Positions 19,500 through 31,878 of a stretch of DNA of 64,000 nucleotides are shown piece by piece (position 1 is the first letter of the stretch; each line of letters opens with the position of its first letter). The stretch covers positions 207,239-271,238 of the forward strand of contig NZ_JACBFD010000044.1 of assembly GCF_013391405.1 (NCBI RefSeq), in the 5' to 3' direction. Origin of the DNA: Staphylococcus sp. GSSP0090. GTDB lineage: Bacteria; Bacillota; Bacilli; Staphylococcales; Staphylococcaceae. A program made the position numbers and the translations under genes. Below the pieces are notes generated by a model that searched no databases, was not told the origin of the DNA, and saw only the letters and a list, made by a program, of their open reading frames with translations.

Positions 19500-20447
19500 A
19501 TGCCTGGAATTATTCAAATAAATGACATCAATGAAGCGCAAGCACTCATTGGTAATAATGATGAACACCTTAAATCAATTGAGGAAGGATTTGATGTCAT
19601 TATACATGCTCGCGGCCAAGAAATTGCTGTAAAAGGAGAGCAAATTGAGCATGTAGAAAAAGCAGAATCCGTACTAATTAATTTATTAAAAGTCATACAA
19701 CAAGGTGTAACAATATCCATTAAAGATGTTGAAGCAGCTGTGAAAATGGCACAAAATGGTACGATTCAATACTTATTAGATTTATATGAGGACGAAATTA
19801 CTAAAGATGCATTTGGTAAGACCATTCGCGCTAAAACAATGGGTCAACGTTTATATGTTAACGCAATGCACCACAACGATTTAGTTTTTGGTGTAGGACC
19901 AGCTGGTACAGGTAAGACATTTTTAGCTGTAGTATACGCTGCCAAACAGTTACGTAAAGGATCTGTAAAGCGCATTGTTCTGACAAGACCTGCAGTTGAA
20001 GCGGGTGAATCTTTAGGATTTTTACCAGGAGATTTAAAAGAAAAAGTAGATCCTTATCTAAGACCACTTTATGACGGTTTAAATACAGTTCTAGGTAGAG
20101 AGCAAACTGCTAGATTTATAGAAAGAGGCATTATTGAAGTTGCCCCGTTAGCGTATATGAGAGGTAGAACTTTAGATGATGCATTTGTTATTTTAGATGA
20201 AGCTCAAAATACAACACATGCACAAATGAAAATGTTCCTTACTAGATTAGGATTTGGATCAAAAATGGTAGTTACAGGTGATAAAACACAAGTAGACTTA
20301 CCAAAAGGTGTAAAGAGTGGTTTGAAGGAAGCAATTAAAAAATTAGAAAATGTTAAAGGTCTAAGTATTCATCATTTAGATCAAACAGATGTGGTACGTC
20401 ATCCACTAGTAAGTAAAATTATTGATCGTTATGAGGGAGATGAATAA
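19500..20447 (+). CDS. phoH: PhoH family ATPase
   Basis: 315 aa. PhoH proteins are P-loop ATPases linked to RNA metabolism; the cellular role is not fully defined. N-terminal KH-like region (about 1-110), Walker A GPAGTGKT (about residues 134-141), Walker B FVILDEAQN (about 228-236), then VTGDKTQVDLP. AAAGGAGCAC precedes ATG 19500. The gene directly abuts ybeY (stop 20447, next ATG 20448). In many Firmicutes the 7TM-HD gene pgpH lies between these two; it is absent here, as expected in staphylococci. Confidence 0.94.
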   Translation: MPGIIQINDINEAQALIGNNDEHLKSIEEGFDVIIHARGQEIAVKGEQIEHVEKAESVLINLLKVIQQGVTISIKDVEAAVKMAQNGTIQYLLDLYEDEITKDAFGKTIRAKTMGQRLYVNAMHHNDLVFGVGPAGTGKTFLAVVYAAKQLRKGSVKRIVLTRPAVEAGESLGFLPGDLKEKVDPYLRPLYDGLNTVLGREQTARFIERGIIEVAPLAYMRGRTLDDAFVILDEAQNTTHAQMKMFLTRLGFGSKMVVTGDKTQVDLPKGVKSGLKEAIKKLENVKGLSIHHLDQTDVVRHPLVSKIIDRYEGDE

Positions 20448-20909
20448 ATGTTTACGATAGACTTTAGTGATCACACTCATTTAGTTAAAGAGGCTTGGTT
20501 TACACAAATTGACAAGTTACTTACTTTTGCAAAAGAGCAAGAAAATATCGAAGAGGAAGCTGAATTATCGGTTACTTTTGTAGATAAACATGAAATTCAA
20601 GAAATCAATAAAATGTATCGAGATAAAGATAAAGTCACAGACGTTATTTCTTTTGCGTTAGAAGAAGATGAACCTGAGATTACTGGTATAGAAATGCCTA
20701 GAGTATTAGGCGATATTATTATTTGTACAGATGTTGCGCAAGAGCAAGCAGATGCATATGGACATTCTTTTGAAAGAGAATTGGGATTCCTTGCGTTGCA
20801 TGGTTTTTTACATTTATTAGGTTATGATCACATGAACGAGCAAGATGAGAAACAAATGTTCGAACGTCAGGATCAAATACTCAATGCGTATGGCTTAACA
20901 AGAGATTAG
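20448..20909 (+). CDS. ybeY: Endoribonuclease YbeY
   Basis: 153 aa zinc metalloenzyme involved in 16S rRNA 3' maturation and ribosome quality control. The signature [11 protein letters not shown] (about residues 124-134) supplies the three zinc-binding His residues. The N-terminal part has [13 protein letters not shown], conserved in the family. Translation is coupled to phoH, with no gap between stop and start. Neighbours phoH, dgkA, cdd and era are the conserved ribosome/cell-cycle cluster. Confidence 0.96.
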   Translation: MFTIDFSDHTHLVKEAWFTQIDKLLTFAKEQENIEEEAELSVTFVDKHEIQEINKMYRDKDKVTDVISFALEEDEPEITGIEMPRVLGDIIICTDVAQEQADAYGHSFERELGFLALHGFLHLLGYDHMNEQDEKQMFERQDQILNAYGLTRD

Positions 20910-20916
20910 GTCGCGT

Positions 20917-21252
20917 ATGGATAGATTTAAATATGCAATTCAGGGTATGATCGTTTTATTAAGCAAAGATAAAAATTTCTTACTTCATCTTATATTTGGT
21001 TTGATAGTCATTGTTTGTGGTTTTTTATTTCATATAACTAAAGTAGAGTGGCTTTTTATATTATTAGCGATTGGACTTGTTCTAGCATTTGAAACGATAA
21101 ACACAGCTGTTGAATATGTAGTGGATTTGGTAACAACGGATTATCATATTTTAGCTAAAAAAGCGAAAGATATAGCTGCATTTAGTGTGATTATTGCTTC
21201 TTTAACAGCTTGTGTAATCGGTTTGATTGTTTTTTTACCATATATATTTTAA
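20917..21252 (+). CDS. dgkA: Diacylglycerol kinase family protein (undecaprenol kinase type)
   Basis: 111 aa, three membrane helices (about residues 15-45, 45-65, 85-110). The active-site signature is FETINTAVEYVVDL (about 52-65), with the Glu and Asn residues of the DgkA family. Gram-positive members mostly phosphorylate undecaprenol, feeding the lipid carrier pool for wall synthesis, rather than diacylglycerol; I infer that here. It starts 7 bases after ybeY. Confidence 0.9.
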   Translation: MDRFKYAIQGMIVLLSKDKNFLLHLIFGLIVIVCGFLFHITKVEWLFILLAIGLVLAFETINTAVEYVVDLVTTDYHILAKKAKDIAAFSVIIASLTACVIGLIVFLPYIF

Positions 21253-21367
21253 ATAATAGTGCAAATTCATAAAAGTTGTTTATACTTAAAGAACAAAGCT
21301 TTTAACAAAATATAAATCATATTAACCATTTCTATGGTATTGAATACTGAACAGGAGAGATAAAGCG

Positions 21368-21772
21368 ATGGCATATCAACCACATTATTTTTCAGAAGTA
21401 AGAAAAGCACAGGCAAATGCTTATGCACCGTATAGTAATTTTAAAGTAGGTGCTTATTTAAGAACGAAAGATGGTAAATCATACTACGGGGGCAATGTAG
21501 AAAATGCAGCTTACCCAATGGCAATATGTGCCGAAAGATCTAGTCTGGTTGCTGCAATTGCTGATGGATACCGTCCAGGAGACTTTGAATCCATAACTGT
21601 AACTGTAGATGCAGATGAACCATCATCACCATGTGGTGCATGTAGACAAGTTATGAAAGAACTTTGTGATGACGAAATGCCAGTTTATATGACCAATCAC
21701 AAAGGCGATATGACAGAATTATCTGTAGGCGAGTTATTGCCTTTAGGATTTTCAGGAAAGGATTTAAACTAA
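21368..21772 (+). CDS. cdd: Cytidine deaminase
   Basis: 134 aa, homotetrameric type. It deaminates cytidine and deoxycytidine for pyrimidine salvage. Zinc site: CAERS (about residues 54-58, zinc Cys and catalytic Glu) and PCGACRQV (about 87-94). [12 protein letters not shown] near the N-terminus is the family nucleoside-binding segment. RBS ACAGGAGAG precedes ATG 21368. The stop overlaps the era start by one base (TAATG). Confidence 0.97.
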   Translation: MAYQPHYFSEVRKAQANAYAPYSNFKVGAYLRTKDGKSYYGGNVENAAYPMAICAERSSLVAAIADGYRPGDFESITVTVDADEPSSPCGACRQVMKELCDDEMPVYMTNHKGDMTELSVGELLPLGFSGKDLN

Positions 21773-22671
21773 TGACAGAACACAAATCAGGCTTTATTTC
21801 CATTATTGGTAGACCCAATGTTGGTAAATCAACCTTTGTAAATCGTGTGATAGGACATAAGATAGCAATCATGTCTGACAAAGCACAAACAACTAGAAAT
21901 AAAATTCAAGGTGTCATGACACAAGATGATGCACAAATTATTTTCTTAGATACACCAGGTATCCATAAACCTAAGCATAAATTAGGTGACTACATGATGC
22001 GTGTTGCTACGAATACATTGTCAGAGATTGATGCCATTATGTTTATGGTAAATGTCAATGAGGACATTGGTAGAGGCGACGAATATATTATGGATATGCT
22101 TAAAACCATCAAAACACCAGTATTTTTAGTGCTAAATAAGATTGACTTGGTTCATCCAGATCAATTGATGCCTAGAATTGAAAAATATAAAAAGTATATG
22201 GATTTTACAGAAATTGTTCCTATTTCTGCGCTTGAGGGGTTAAATGTAGATCATTTTATTAATGTAATTAAGTCTTATTTACCAGAAGGTCCCAAATACT
22301 ATCCTGATGATCAAATATCTGATCACCCAGAACAATTTGTTGTCGGAGAATTGATAAGAGAGAAAATATTACATTTAACAAGTGAGGAAATTCCTCATGC
22401 CATTGGTGTTAATGTAGATCGCATGATAAAAGAAGATGAAGACAGAGTGAGAATTGAGGCTACAATTTATGTAGAAAGAGATTCTCAAAAAGGGATTGTA
22501 ATTGGTAAAGGCGGTAAAAAATTAAAAGAAGTTGGTAAACGTGCACGTCAAGATATTGAACGATTGTTAGGTTCTAAAGTTTACCTAGAACTATGGGTTA
22601 AAGTACAAAAAGACTGGCGAAATAAAGTTAATTTCATTCGCCAAATGGGTTATTTAGAAGATAGAGATTAA
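21772..22671 (+). CDS. era: GTPase Era
   Basis: 299 aa. Era binds the 3' end of 16S rRNA and helps 30S assembly. GTPase motifs: GRPNVGKST (about residues 13-21), [10 protein letters not shown] (about 60-69), NKIDLV (about 123-128), SALEG. The C-terminal KH domain has the [11 protein letters not shown] loop (about 243-253). One-base overlap with cdd indicates coupling. Confidence 0.98.
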   Translation: MTEHKSGFISIIGRPNVGKSTFVNRVIGHKIAIMSDKAQTTRNKIQGVMTQDDAQIIFLDTPGIHKPKHKLGDYMMRVATNTLSEIDAIMFMVNVNEDIGRGDEYIMDMLKTIKTPVFLVLNKIDLVHPDQLMPRIEKYKKYMDFTEIVPISALEGLNVDHFINVIKSYLPEGPKYYPDDQISDHPEQFVVGELIREKILHLTSEEIPHAIGVNVDRMIKEDEDRVRIEATIYVERDSQKGIVIGKGGKKLKEVGKRARQDIERLLGSKVYLELWVKVQKDWRNKVNFIRQMGYLEDRD

Positions 22672-22698
22672 GTTAATGTTGAAAGTCGGTGAATTCGT

Positions 22699-23454
22699 GT
22701 GTTAATCAAACAAAAAGGGATTATTATAAAAACAATTGATTATGGCGAATCCGATAAAATTATAACTATCTTAAATGAACATGGTGCCAAGGTACCACTT
22801 ATGGTACGAAGAGCAAAGAAGAGTAAGAATGGCTTGCAAGCTAATACACAATTATTTGTGTATGGATTGTTTATTTATTCCAAGTGGAAAGGTATGGGTA
22901 CCCTAAGTTCAGTTGATGTCATTGATCAAAATTATCATCTTCGACTAGATATTTATGAGAGTAGCTATGCCAGTTTATGTGCAGAAACAATTGATCGTTC
23001 TATCGAAGCAGATGAAATCTCTAAGAATAGTTATGAGTTGTTACATTTTGTTTTAGATAAGATTAAACAAGGTATTTCTGCACAACTCATGTCAGTCGTT
23101 GTGCTATTAAAATGTATGACAAGATTTGGATTTAATGCTGTGTTCGACAGATGTGTAATAACTCAAAGCGATGACCAATCAAAATTGGTTGGATATAGTT
23201 TCAAATATGATGGTGCAATTTCTGAAAATGCAGCCTATAAAGATACACATGCATTACATTTATCTAATAAAACATTGTATCTACTAGATATTCTTCAAAA
23301 ACTACCAATCAATCAAATGAGTTCATTGAGCATACATGAAGCTATTGTTGATGAAATGTCAGAGCTCGTGATTTTATTGTATAAAGAGTACGCGGGTATG
23401 TATTTCAAAAGTCAAAAGCTCATTAACCAATTATATCGATTAGACAACTTATAA
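22699..23454 (+). CDS. recO: DNA repair protein RecO
   Basis: 251 aa, GTG start at 22699 with only a weak upstream RBS (GAAAGTCGGTGA). RecO, with RecF and RecR, loads RecA onto SSB-coated single-stranded DNA. The N-terminal OB fold ([19 protein letters not shown], then [12 protein letters not shown]) is typical. The C-terminal domain is helical and lacks an obvious four-Cys zinc ribbon. Last gene of the phoH-recO cluster, followed by a terminator. Confidence 0.95.
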   Translation: MLIKQKGIIIKTIDYGESDKIITILNEHGAKVPLMVRRAKKSKNGLQANTQLFVYGLFIYSKWKGMGTLSSVDVIDQNYHLRLDIYESSYASLCAETIDRSIEADEISKNSYELLHFVLDKIKQGISAQLMSVVVLLKCMTRFGFNAVFDRCVITQSDDQSKLVGYSFKYDGAISENAAYKDTHALHLSNKTLYLLDILQKLPINQMSSLSIHEAIVDEMSELVILLYKEYAGMYFKSQKLINQLYRLDNL

Positions 23455-23468
23455 TAATTTTTTATATT

Positions 23469-23507
23469 CAAACCTAATGGGGTCAGCCTATAGGTTTGTT
23501 TTTTTTA
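23469..23507 (+). terminator. Terminator after recO
   Basis: CAAACCTA (23469-23476) with TAGGTTTG (23491-23498), then a T-run to about 23507. Confidence 0.85.
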
Positions 23508-23517
23508 CATAAATAAA

Positions 23518-23566
23518 GGACAAGAAAGCAAATCAATTACATTGAATTGATCATCGTTTCTTGTCC
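23518..23566 (-). terminator. Terminator after glyS (minus strand)
   Basis: GGACAAGAAA (23518-23527) pairs with TTTCTTGTCC (23557-23566), and an inner AATCAATT/AATTGAT pairing extends the stem. On the minus strand it is followed by CTTTATTTATG, a modest T-rich tail. Confidence 0.6.
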
Positions 23567-23625
23567 CATAAATATTTAAATAGAGAATCAAACTTTATTT
23601 AAATTTGAATATAGCATACTTCAAA

Positions 23626-25017
23626 TTAAAATCTAACTTTTTCTGCTAAGAATGCTTTTAATTCGTTAATTGGCATACGAATTTGTTCCATTGTATCTCG
23701 ATCTCTAACTGTAACTTTTTCATCTTCTAATGAATCAAAGTCAAAAGTGATACAGTATGGTGTTCCGATTTCATCTTGACGACGATAACGTTTACCAATG
23801 GATTGAGATTCATCAAAATCGATTGCAAAATCAGCACTTAATTCTTCAAATACTTTAATTGCATCACCTGATAATTTTTTACTTAATGGTAGTACAGCTG
23901 CTTTATAAGGCGCGAGAGCAGGGTGGAAGTGTAGTACTGTTCTTGAATCTTTACTTCCTTCAACGCCTTCTTCATCGTAAGCATCACATAAGAATGCTAA
24001 AGTAACACGGTCAGCACCTAGTGAAGGCTCAATACAATATGGAATATATTTTTCGCCTGTCTCTTGATCGTGATATTGGAAATCTTCGCCTGAATGTTCA
24101 CTATGTTTTTTCAAGTCGAAATCCGTACGGCTCGCGATACCCCATAGTTCACCCCAACCAAATGGGAAACGATATTCAATATCTGTAGTCGCATTGGAAT
24201 AGTGTGATAATTCATCTGCATCGTGGTCACGTAAACGCGTCGCTTCTTCACTTAAATTTAAATCTTTAAGCCATTGACTAGCAAATGTTTTCCAATAATT
24301 TTGCCATTCAATTTCTTCACCAGGTTTACAGAAGAATTCTAATTCCATTTGTTCGAATTCACGTGTTCTAAAGATAAAGTTACCAGGTGTAATTTCATTA
24401 CGGAATGATTTACCGACTTGGCCTATACCAAAAGGTAATTTTTTACGCATTGTACGTTGTACATTTTTATAGTTAACGAAAATACCTTGTGCAGTTTCAG
24501 GACGTAAGAAAATTTCGTTAGTAGAATCTTCAGTAACGCCTTGGAAAGTCTTAAACATAAGGTTGAATTGGCGAATATCTGTCCAATTCGCTGTTCCACT
24601 GACAGGACAAACGATGCCTTCTTCATCAATAATACGTTTCATTTCATCGAAACTTAAACCATCAGCAACAAAATTTTCATCGCCTTTTTCATTTAACATA
24701 TAATCTTCAATGATTTTATCAGCACGATAGCGAATTTTACTATCTTTGTTATCAATCATTGGATCATTAAAGTTACCTAGATGGCCAGATGCTTCCCAAG
24801 TTTTAGGGTTCATTAAAATTGCAGCATCAATACCAACATTATAAGGTGATTGCGTTATGAATTTTTGCCACCATGCTTTTTTAACATTATTTTTTAATTC
24901 GACACCAAGTGGGCCATAATCCCATGTATTGGATAGACCACCATAAATGTCACTACCAGGGAATACAAAACCTCTATGTTTTGCTAATGAGACGATTGTT
25001 TCCATATCTTTTGTCAT
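23626..25017 (-). CDS. glyS: Glycyl-tRNA synthetase, single-chain (alpha2) type
   Basis: 463 aa class II aminoacyl-tRNA synthetase that charges tRNA-Gly. This is the eukaryote/archaea-like single-subunit enzyme (GlyQS), not the two-subunit form of Bacillus. Motif 2 area: [19 protein letters not shown]; motif 3: [10 protein letters not shown] (about residues 337-346). The C-terminal anticodon-binding domain contains [16 protein letters not shown]. The start at 25017 follows an AAAGGAG RBS. Expression is controlled by the T-box leader upstream. Confidence 0.97.
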   Translation of the reverse strand: MTKDMETIVSLAKHRGFVFPGSDIYGGLSNTWDYGPLGVELKNNVKKAWWQKFITQSPYNVGIDAAILMNPKTWEASGHLGNFNDPMIDNKDSKIRYRADKIIEDYMLNEKGDENFVADGLSFDEMKRIIDEEGIVCPVSGTANWTDIRQFNLMFKTFQGVTEDSTNEIFLRPETAQGIFVNYKNVQRTMRKKLPFGIGQVGKSFRNEITPGNFIFRTREFEQMELEFFCKPGEEIEWQNYWKTFASQWLKDLNLSEEATRLRDHDADELSHYSNATTDIEYRFPFGWGELWGIASRTDFDLKKHSEHSGEDFQYHDQETGEKYIPYCIEPSLGADRVTLAFLCDAYDEEGVEGSKDSRTVLHFHPALAPYKAAVLPLSKKLSGDAIKVFEELSADFAIDFDESQSIGKRYRRQDEIGTPYCITFDFDSLEDEKVTVRDRDTMEQIRMPINELKAFLAEKVRF

Positions 25018-25040
25018 TAAATAAAACGCTCCTTTTTACA

Positions 25041-25310
25041 TAAAAACGCCCCAAGACACAGAAAAAGCCAAAAAGCTTAATCTATATCTTGGGACGAGTT
25101 AATCTTTTTAATCACATATATAATATATGTGTTTATTTACTAGATTCATATTAACCCGCGGTTCCACCCAAATTAGTGTGTACACTCGCTTTTAATAATC
25201 ATTTAATTGTAGCCATTGTTACTTGTTAAGCTTTCACCATCCTTAACTCGCTTTAAGTCTAATTTTAATGTATTGCTCATTTATAAGCAAGTAAATATAT
25301 GTATTTGTAG
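25041..25310 (-). ncRNA. T-box riboswitch leader of glyS
   Basis: On the minus strand the T-box core TGGGTGGAACCGCGGGTTAA (complement at 25151-25170) is a near-perfect match to the antiterminator sequence that pairs with uncharged tRNA. Downstream is a terminator: CCCAAGA (complement 25087-25093) pairs with TCTTGGG (complement 25050-25056), then a T-run (complement 25041-25046). About 130 bases upstream form the Stem I region, including a GTTAAG/CTTAAC hairpin. A GGC triplet in AATGGCTACA is a candidate glycine specifier, but I did not fold the RNA. The 5' end is approximate. Confidence 0.92.
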
Positions 25311-25341
25311 CAATTAAAAATTCAATGTATAATTAAGGAGA

Positions 25342-25986
25342 ATGAATAAAGGGGTGAGTGTTATAGAACTAAGTAAAAGGCAACAACAAATAATCGAAAT
25401 AGTAAAGAGTAATGGCCCTATTACAGGGGAACATATTGCTGATCGTCTTAGTTTGACTAGAGCTACTTTGAGACCAGACTTAGCTATATTAACAATGTCC
25501 GGCATATTAGAAGCTCGTCCACGTGTAGGATATTATTATTCTGGCAAACCTCAGAATAAATTAATTGCAGATGAATTGAAACAGTATGTAGTGAAAGATT
25601 ATGCATCTCACCCTGTCGTCGTTAAAAGTGAGACGTCAGTTTATGATGCGATTTGTACCATATTTTTAGAAGATGTCAGCACTTTGTTTGTAATTAATAG
25701 TAATGGAGACTTCATGGGTGTTTGTTCTCGTAAAGATTTATTAAGAGCATCTATGATTGGTGATGATATACATACTATGCCAGTTAATATTATTATGACA
25801 CGTATGCCGAATTTGAGTTTTATACTTGAAGATGAAAAAGTCATACATGCAGCAAATCTTATGATCGAGAAAGAAATCGATTCATTGCCAATCGTAGTTA
25901 AGAAAGATAATGATAAATATGAAGTTAAAGGTCGTATTTCTAAAACTACAATTACTAAAATCTTTGTATCATTATTAAATGAATAG
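25342..25986 (+). CDS. ccpN: CcpN-like helix-turn-helix/CBS transcriptional regulator
   Basis: 214 aa as listed. N-terminal DNA-binding helix-turn-helix (about residues 10-60, with ITGEHIADRLSLTRATLRPDL) and two CBS domains (about 80-210), the architecture of CcpN (YqzB). In Bacillus CcpN represses gluconeogenic genes in response to nucleotide state. The start is uncertain: AAGGAG ends only 1 base before ATG 25342, while an in-frame GTG at 25354 lies 13 bases after it. It directly precedes the PPDK regulatory protein gene, as in Bacillus (yqzB-yqfL). Confidence 0.88.
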   Translation: MNKGVSVIELSKRQQQIIEIVKSNGPITGEHIADRLSLTRATLRPDLAILTMSGILEARPRVGYYYSGKPQNKLIADELKQYVVKDYASHPVVVKSETSVYDAICTIFLEDVSTLFVINSNGDFMGVCSRKDLLRASMIGDDIHTMPVNIIMTRMPNLSFILEDEKVIHAANLMIEKEIDSLPIVVKKDNDKYEVKGRISKTTITKIFVSLLNE

Positions 25987-26000
25987 GTGGTTTTAACTAA

Positions 26001-26822
26001 ATGAAAAATATAAAAATAATTGTCGCATCTGATTCGGTTGGTGAAACGGCAGAACTTGTAGCAAGAGCTTGTATTTCACAATTTAATCCTAAGCAATGTG
26101 AGAGTGAAATAAGTAGGTATCCTTATATAGAAGCACTAGAAAATGTGGATGAAGTGATTTCAGTCGCTAAAGATACGGAAGCAATCGTGGTATACACACT
26201 GGTGAAACCAGAAATAAGAAAATATATGGAAGCTAAATTAGCAGAATTTAAAATTAAATCAGTGGATATCATGGGTCCGTTAATGAATATTTTATTAGAT
26301 CAAATAGATGAAAAACCCTATTTTGAACCTGGTTTAGTACATCAATTAGACGAAGCTTATTTCAAAAAAATAGATGCAATTGAATTTGCAGTTAAATATG
26401 ATGATGGTAAAGATCCAAAAGGTTTATCCAAAGCAGATATTGTATTGTTAGGTATTTCAAGAACGTCTAAGACACCATTGTCACAGTATCTAGCACATAA
26501 AAGTTACAAAGTTATGAATATTCCAATCGTGCCAGAAGTTACACCACCAGATGATTTGTTTAATGTAGATTCTTCTAAATGTATCGCTTTAAAAATAAGT
26601 GAAGAAAAATTAAATAGAATCCGTAAAGAAAGATTGAGACAACTCGGCTTAGGTGAAAGTGCGAGATATGCTACTGAACAACGCATAGAAGAAGAACTTA
26701 ATTATTTCCATAAATTAGTTGATAAAATTGGTTGTCCTGTCATTGATGTTTCAGATAAAGCAATTGAGGAAACAGCAAATGATATTATCAGTCTTATTGA
26801 GCAAAATAATTTCAAAAAATAG
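26001..26822 (+). CDS. Pyruvate, phosphate dikinase regulatory protein (kinase/pyrophosphorylase family)
   Basis: 273 aa DUF299-family protein (YqfL-like). Members phosphorylate a Thr of pyruvate phosphate dikinase using ADP and reverse it with phosphate. The P-loop-like signature [15 protein letters not shown] is at about residues 151-165; the N-terminal [14 protein letters not shown] is also conserved. It starts 14 bases after the CcpN-like gene. A PPDK gene is not in the window, so the actual target in this organism cannot be confirmed. Confidence 0.9.
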   Translation: MKNIKIIVASDSVGETAELVARACISQFNPKQCESEISRYPYIEALENVDEVISVAKDTEAIVVYTLVKPEIRKYMEAKLAEFKIKSVDIMGPLMNILLDQIDEKPYFEPGLVHQLDEAYFKKIDAIEFAVKYDDGKDPKGLSKADIVLLGISRTSKTPLSQYLAHKSYKVMNIPIVPEVTPPDDLFNVDSSKCIALKISEEKLNRIRKERLRQLGLGESARYATEQRIEEELNYFHKLVDKIGCPVIDVSDKAIEETANDIISLIEQNNFKK

Positions 26823-26868
26823 CAAAAACAATTATAATAGGATAACTAATGTTTAATAGGTGATAATA

Positions 26869-28653
26869 TTGAGAATCGATCAATCCACGATAAATGAAAT
26901 AAAAGATAAAACGGATATACTAGATTTAGTTAGTGAGTATGTGAAGTTGGAGAAGAGGGGACGCAATTATATAGGTTTGTGTCCTTTTCATGATGAAAAA
27001 ACACCTTCATTTACTGTTTCCGAGGATAAACAAATTTGTCATTGTTTCGGTTGTAAAAAAGGAGGGAATGTCTTTCAATTCACACAAGAAATTAAAGATA
27101 TCCCTTTTACAGAAGCAGTAAAAGAATTAGGCGAACGCGTCAATATCAAAGTCGAAACCGATCAAAGTTATGCTAATCAAGACAATGGACATCAAGTTGC
27201 TTCAGATGATTTGAAAATGATTGAAATGCATGAATTAATGCAAGATTATTATCATTATGCACTGAAGAAAACCGTAGAAGGAGAAGCGGCGTTAAGTTAT
27301 TTAAAAGAGCGTGGCTTTACGGATGAATTAATAGATTCAAGAAAAATTGGTTATGCTCCCAATAATGCGCATTTCTGTCATGATTTTTTGAAGAAAAAAG
27401 AATATGATATTGAACTTGCTTATGAAGCTGGATTGTTGTCAAGAAATGAAGAGAATTTTAGTTATTATGATCGTTTTCGAGATAGAATTATGTTTCCGTT
27501 AACGAATGCTCAAGGAAGAACGGTTGGCTATTCAGGTAGGACCTATACAAATCAAGAACCAAAATATTTAAATAGTCCAGAAACACCTATCTTTCAAAAA
27601 CGAAGATTACTTTACAATGTAGATAAAGCAAGAAAATCAATTCGTAAAAATGATGAAATCATCTTATTAGAAGGCTTTATGGATGTAATCAAATCAGATC
27701 AAGCTGGTTTGAAACAAGTAGTTGCTAGTATGGGAACGCAGATTTCAAATGAACATATCGCCTTTATTAAAAAGCTAACAACTAATGTTACTTTGATGTT
27801 TGATGGCGATTTCGCTGGTACTGAAGCTACTTTAAAATCGGGACAAGCTTTGTTACAACAAGGCTTTAACGTATTTGTAGTTCAACTTCCTAAAAATATG
27901 GATCCTGATGAATATATTGGTAAGCATGGTGCAGATGCTTTTAATTATTATGTTGAACATGAGAAGAAATCCTTCATCATTTACAAAATCCACACACATC
28001 AGGATGAAATAGAAAATAATGATTTAGCATATGAAAGATATTTAAAAGAAATAACAAACGATATTTCGTTCATGCAATCAACGATTTTACGCAAAAAAAT
28101 ATTGCAAGAAGTATCTGAATTGTTTAAAGTTAGCTTGGATAGTCTAAATAATGAAGTAGGACAGCAACAAGATTATTATCAACCTTATAATTATCAAATA
28201 CCTACTGTTCCTCAATTTAACAATTTGAGTAAACAAGAAAAAGCAGAACGTGCTTTACTAAAACATTTTATGAACGATAAAGATACTTTCTTAAATTATC
28301 ATAAATTACTTCAAACAGAGGACTTTACAAATCAGTATTTTAAGCGTATATTTAATATTTTACATGAGTTTTACTCTGAAAATGATACGTTTAATATTAG
28401 TGATGTGTTACAGTATATCGATATCAATGAAATCAAAGAAGCATTTATATCATTAGATAATTATATGATAAATGAAGAACCTTATGAATATGAGATTGAC
28501 GATTATATAAATACACTGACATCTAATAGAAATGAAGAAACGATTGAATCGCTTAATCAAAAGTTGCGGGAAGCTTCAAGATTAGGTGATTTAGAACTGC
28601 AAAAATATTATTTAGAAAAAATTGTAAATCACAATAAAAATAGAATGAATTAA
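26869..28653 (+). CDS. dnaG: DNA primase
   Basis: 594 aa from TTG 26869, chosen because AGGTGA (26858-26863) is five bases upstream and homologues start MRIDQS; an in-frame GTG at 26860 overlaps that RBS. N-terminal CHC2 zinc finger ([11 protein letters not shown] and [13 protein letters not shown], about residues 38-70). TOPRIM catalytic core with LLEGFMDVI (about 265-273) and MFDGDFAG (about 308-315). The C-terminal helical domain binds DnaB-type helicase. It makes RNA primers for replication. It precedes sigA, as in the classical dnaG-rpoD arrangement. Confidence 0.96.
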   Translation: MRIDQSTINEIKDKTDILDLVSEYVKLEKRGRNYIGLCPFHDEKTPSFTVSEDKQICHCFGCKKGGNVFQFTQEIKDIPFTEAVKELGERVNIKVETDQSYANQDNGHQVASDDLKMIEMHELMQDYYHYALKKTVEGEAALSYLKERGFTDELIDSRKIGYAPNNAHFCHDFLKKKEYDIELAYEAGLLSRNEENFSYYDRFRDRIMFPLTNAQGRTVGYSGRTYTNQEPKYLNSPETPIFQKRRLLYNVDKARKSIRKNDEIILLEGFMDVIKSDQAGLKQVVASMGTQISNEHIAFIKKLTTNVTLMFDGDFAGTEATLKSGQALLQQGFNVFVVQLPKNMDPDEYIGKHGADAFNYYVEHEKKSFIIYKIHTHQDEIENNDLAYERYLKEITNDISFMQSTILRKKILQEVSELFKVSLDSLNNEVGQQQDYYQPYNYQIPTVPQFNNLSKQEKAERALLKHFMNDKDTFLNYHKLLQTEDFTNQYFKRIFNILHEFYSENDTFNISDVLQYIDINEIKEAFISLDNYMINEEPYEYEIDDYINTLTSNRNEETIESLNQKLREASRLGDLELQKYYLEKIVNHNKNRMN

Positions 28654-28724
28654 AGTTTTAAGTAATTGTCTGTATATATTTATATATAGGGTGCTAAAAT
28701 GCAAATTAAAAATATTTTGGTTAG

Positions 28725-29897
<1,173 letters not shown>

Positions 29898-30016
29898 TAG
29901 CAATATAAATATAAATTGGAAACCACATGTTATTGTGTATAAATTATTTAAACAATAACTGACTGATTTCTAAATTCACTCACAATAAGTATTTTGAGAT
30001 CAATTTATCTTTGTAG

Positions 30017-30073
30017 GGGGCGGGCATACGAAATCTAATTATATTTTTAGATTTCAGTCCCGCTCCTTTTTTT
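30017..30073 (+). terminator. Terminator after sigA
   Basis: GGGGCGGG (30017-30024) pairs with CCCGCTCC (30059-30066, one G-U pair). The inner stem is GAAATCTA/TAGATTTC, and seven T residues follow. Confidence 0.9.
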
Positions 30074-30096
30074 ACATATAATAGAGGAGTAACGAT

Positions 30097-30774
30097 ATGA
30101 TTCCATTAAATCAAAGATTAAAAAAAGTAAGCACTTATATCCAAGGTCATTGTTTAGCTGACATTGGTTCTGATCATGCCTATCTGCCTATTTATGCGAT
30201 TGAAAGTAATATAATTGATACCGCAATTGCTGGCGAAGTGATAAAGGGACCGTTTGATGCATCTATTCGCAACGTACAGGATTATGAATTGAGTCATAAG
30301 ATTGATGTTAGGCTTGGAGATGGTTTGACTATAATTACACCAGAAGACCATATCTCTTCTGTGTCAATTTGTGGCATGGGAGGGCCTTTAATCGCTAAAA
30401 TACTTTGTGAAGGTGCTGAAAAACTAGCTGACAAACCTAGACTCATATTACAGAGTAACATCCAATCTAGCGCAATACGTGAACAGTTATTAAAATTAAA
30501 TTATACTATCGTTGAGGAAGAACTTTTGGAAGAAAAAGGTCATATTTATGAAATTTTGGTTGCTGATTATAATAAAGATTTTGAATCTATGACTAATCAA
30601 GAAATAAAATTTGGTCCCAAGTTACTGCAAAATAAAACTTCATTATTTTATAAAAAATGGGAACGCGAACGTGATGCATTGTTTAAAATAAAGCGTAATT
30701 TGAATCCAAATGTGCATACTGAACGTTTAAGGGAAATTGATGAGGATATTCATTCTATTAACGAGGTGATTTAA
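30097..30774 (+). CDS. trmK: tRNA (adenine-22-N1)-methyltransferase
   Basis: 225 aa, TrmK (YqfN) family, which forms m1A22 in tRNA. SAM-binding motif LADIGSDHAYLP (about residues 20-31), then SVSICGMGGPLIAKIL (about 88-103), which carries the catalytic-site GMGG. The C-terminal coiled coil (about 165-220) is typical. An AGAGGAG RBS precedes ATG 30097. The stop abuts the next ATG, so it is coupled with the Nif3-like gene, as in Bacillus yqfN-yqfO. Confidence 0.95.
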   Translation: MIPLNQRLKKVSTYIQGHCLADIGSDHAYLPIYAIESNIIDTAIAGEVIKGPFDASIRNVQDYELSHKIDVRLGDGLTIITPEDHISSVSICGMGGPLIAKILCEGAEKLADKPRLILQSNIQSSAIREQLLKLNYTIVEEELLEEKGHIYEILVADYNKDFESMTNQEIKFGPKLLQNKTSLFYKKWERERDALFKIKRNLNPNVHTERLREIDEDIHSINEVI

Positions 30775-31878
30775 ATGAACATAGGCAATTTACTAAATAT
30801 CATAAATACACATGTCCCATTTTCATCCGCTGAATCTTGGGATAATGTTGGATTATTGCTTGGAGATGAAAATGCAACTATTTCTGGCATCATGACTGCA
30901 CTTGATTGCACAGAAGAGGTAGTAGATGAGACATTAGAAAATCAGTGTAATACAATTATTTGTCACCACCCACTTATTTTCAAAGGAATCAAACAAATTA
31001 CACAAGAAGATGGTTATGGCGCAATTTTACGAAAAATAATTAAACACGATTTAAATATTATTGCGTTACATACAAATTTAGATGTCTACCCTAAGGGTGT
31101 TAATGCGATGCTTGCCGATAAACTTGAATTAATTAATCAGCATATTTTAAATCCTGAGTCACTTTCATACTATAAAGTTCAAGTTTTTATTCCTAAAGAT
31201 CATTTAATAGAATTTAAAAATAAATTAAGTGCAGCAGGATTAGCAGAAGAAGGAGATTATCAATATTGTTTCTTTGAAAGCCCTGGTAATGGTCAATTCA
31301 AACCTATTGATGGTGCCAATCCACATATTGGTGAATTAGATCAAATTTCATCAGTAGAAGAATACAAATTAGAATTTATGATTGATTATAATCAAAAACA
31401 ACTAGCACAACAACTTGTAATACAACACCATCCTTATGAGACACCTGTATTTGATTTTATAGAGTTACAGAGAGAGGCAGATTATGGGTTAGGCATGATT
31501 GGAAATCTAGAAAAACCTATGAATGCGAAGGCTTTTGCAAAACATGTGAAAGATAAATTAAAAATGCCAAGTGTCAGGTTTACAGGTACTTTAGATGACA
31601 GTATTAAAACCGTAGCCATCATTGGTGGTTCGGGTATTGGATTTGAATATGATGCTATCAATAAAGGTGCAGACATCTTTATTACGGGTGATATAAAACA
31701 CCATGATGCTTTAGATGCTAAAATTTCAGGTGTTAATCTATTAGATATTAACCATTACAGTGAATATGTAATGAAAGAAGGTTTGTGTGGTTTATTGTTA
31801 GATTGGTTGGATGACGAAACAACAGATTTCAATATCATAGCATCCCAAGTTAATACCGATCCCTTTGTCTATCTATAA
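30775..31878 (+). CDS. Nif3-like dinuclear metal-centre protein (YqfO)
   Basis: 367 aa. Family residues for the two-metal centre: CHHPLIFKG (about residues 63-71), HTNLD (about 99-103), and the C-terminal DINHYSEYVMKEGL. An inserted CutA1/PII-like domain (about 125-240) with VFIPKDHLIEFKNKL marks the long YqfO-type subfamily. The biochemical role is unsettled; GTP cyclohydrolase activity has been proposed for some relatives. It overlaps nothing but follows trmK with no gap. Confidence 0.92.
   Translation: MNIGNLLNIINTHVPFSSAESWDNVGLLLGDENATISGIMTALDCTEEVVDETLENQCNTIICHHPLIFKGIKQITQEDGYGAILRKIIKHDLNIIALHTNLDVYPKGVNAMLADKLELINQHILNPESLSYYKVQVFIPKDHLIEFKNKLSAAGLAEEGDYQYCFFESPGNGQFKPIDGANPHIGELDQISSVEEYKLEFMIDYNQKQLAQQLVIQHHPYETPVFDFIELQREADYGLGMIGNLEKPMNAKAFAKHVKDKLKMPSVRFTGTLDDSIKTVAIIGGSGIGFEYDAINKGADIFITGDIKHHDALDAKISGVNLLDINHYSEYVMKEGLCGLLLDWLDDETTDFNIIASQVNTDPFVYL

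Noticed and set aside
30154..30351. 65-aa minus-strand frame opposite trmK
   Set aside because: No start context or family match; explained by the trmK coding sequence.
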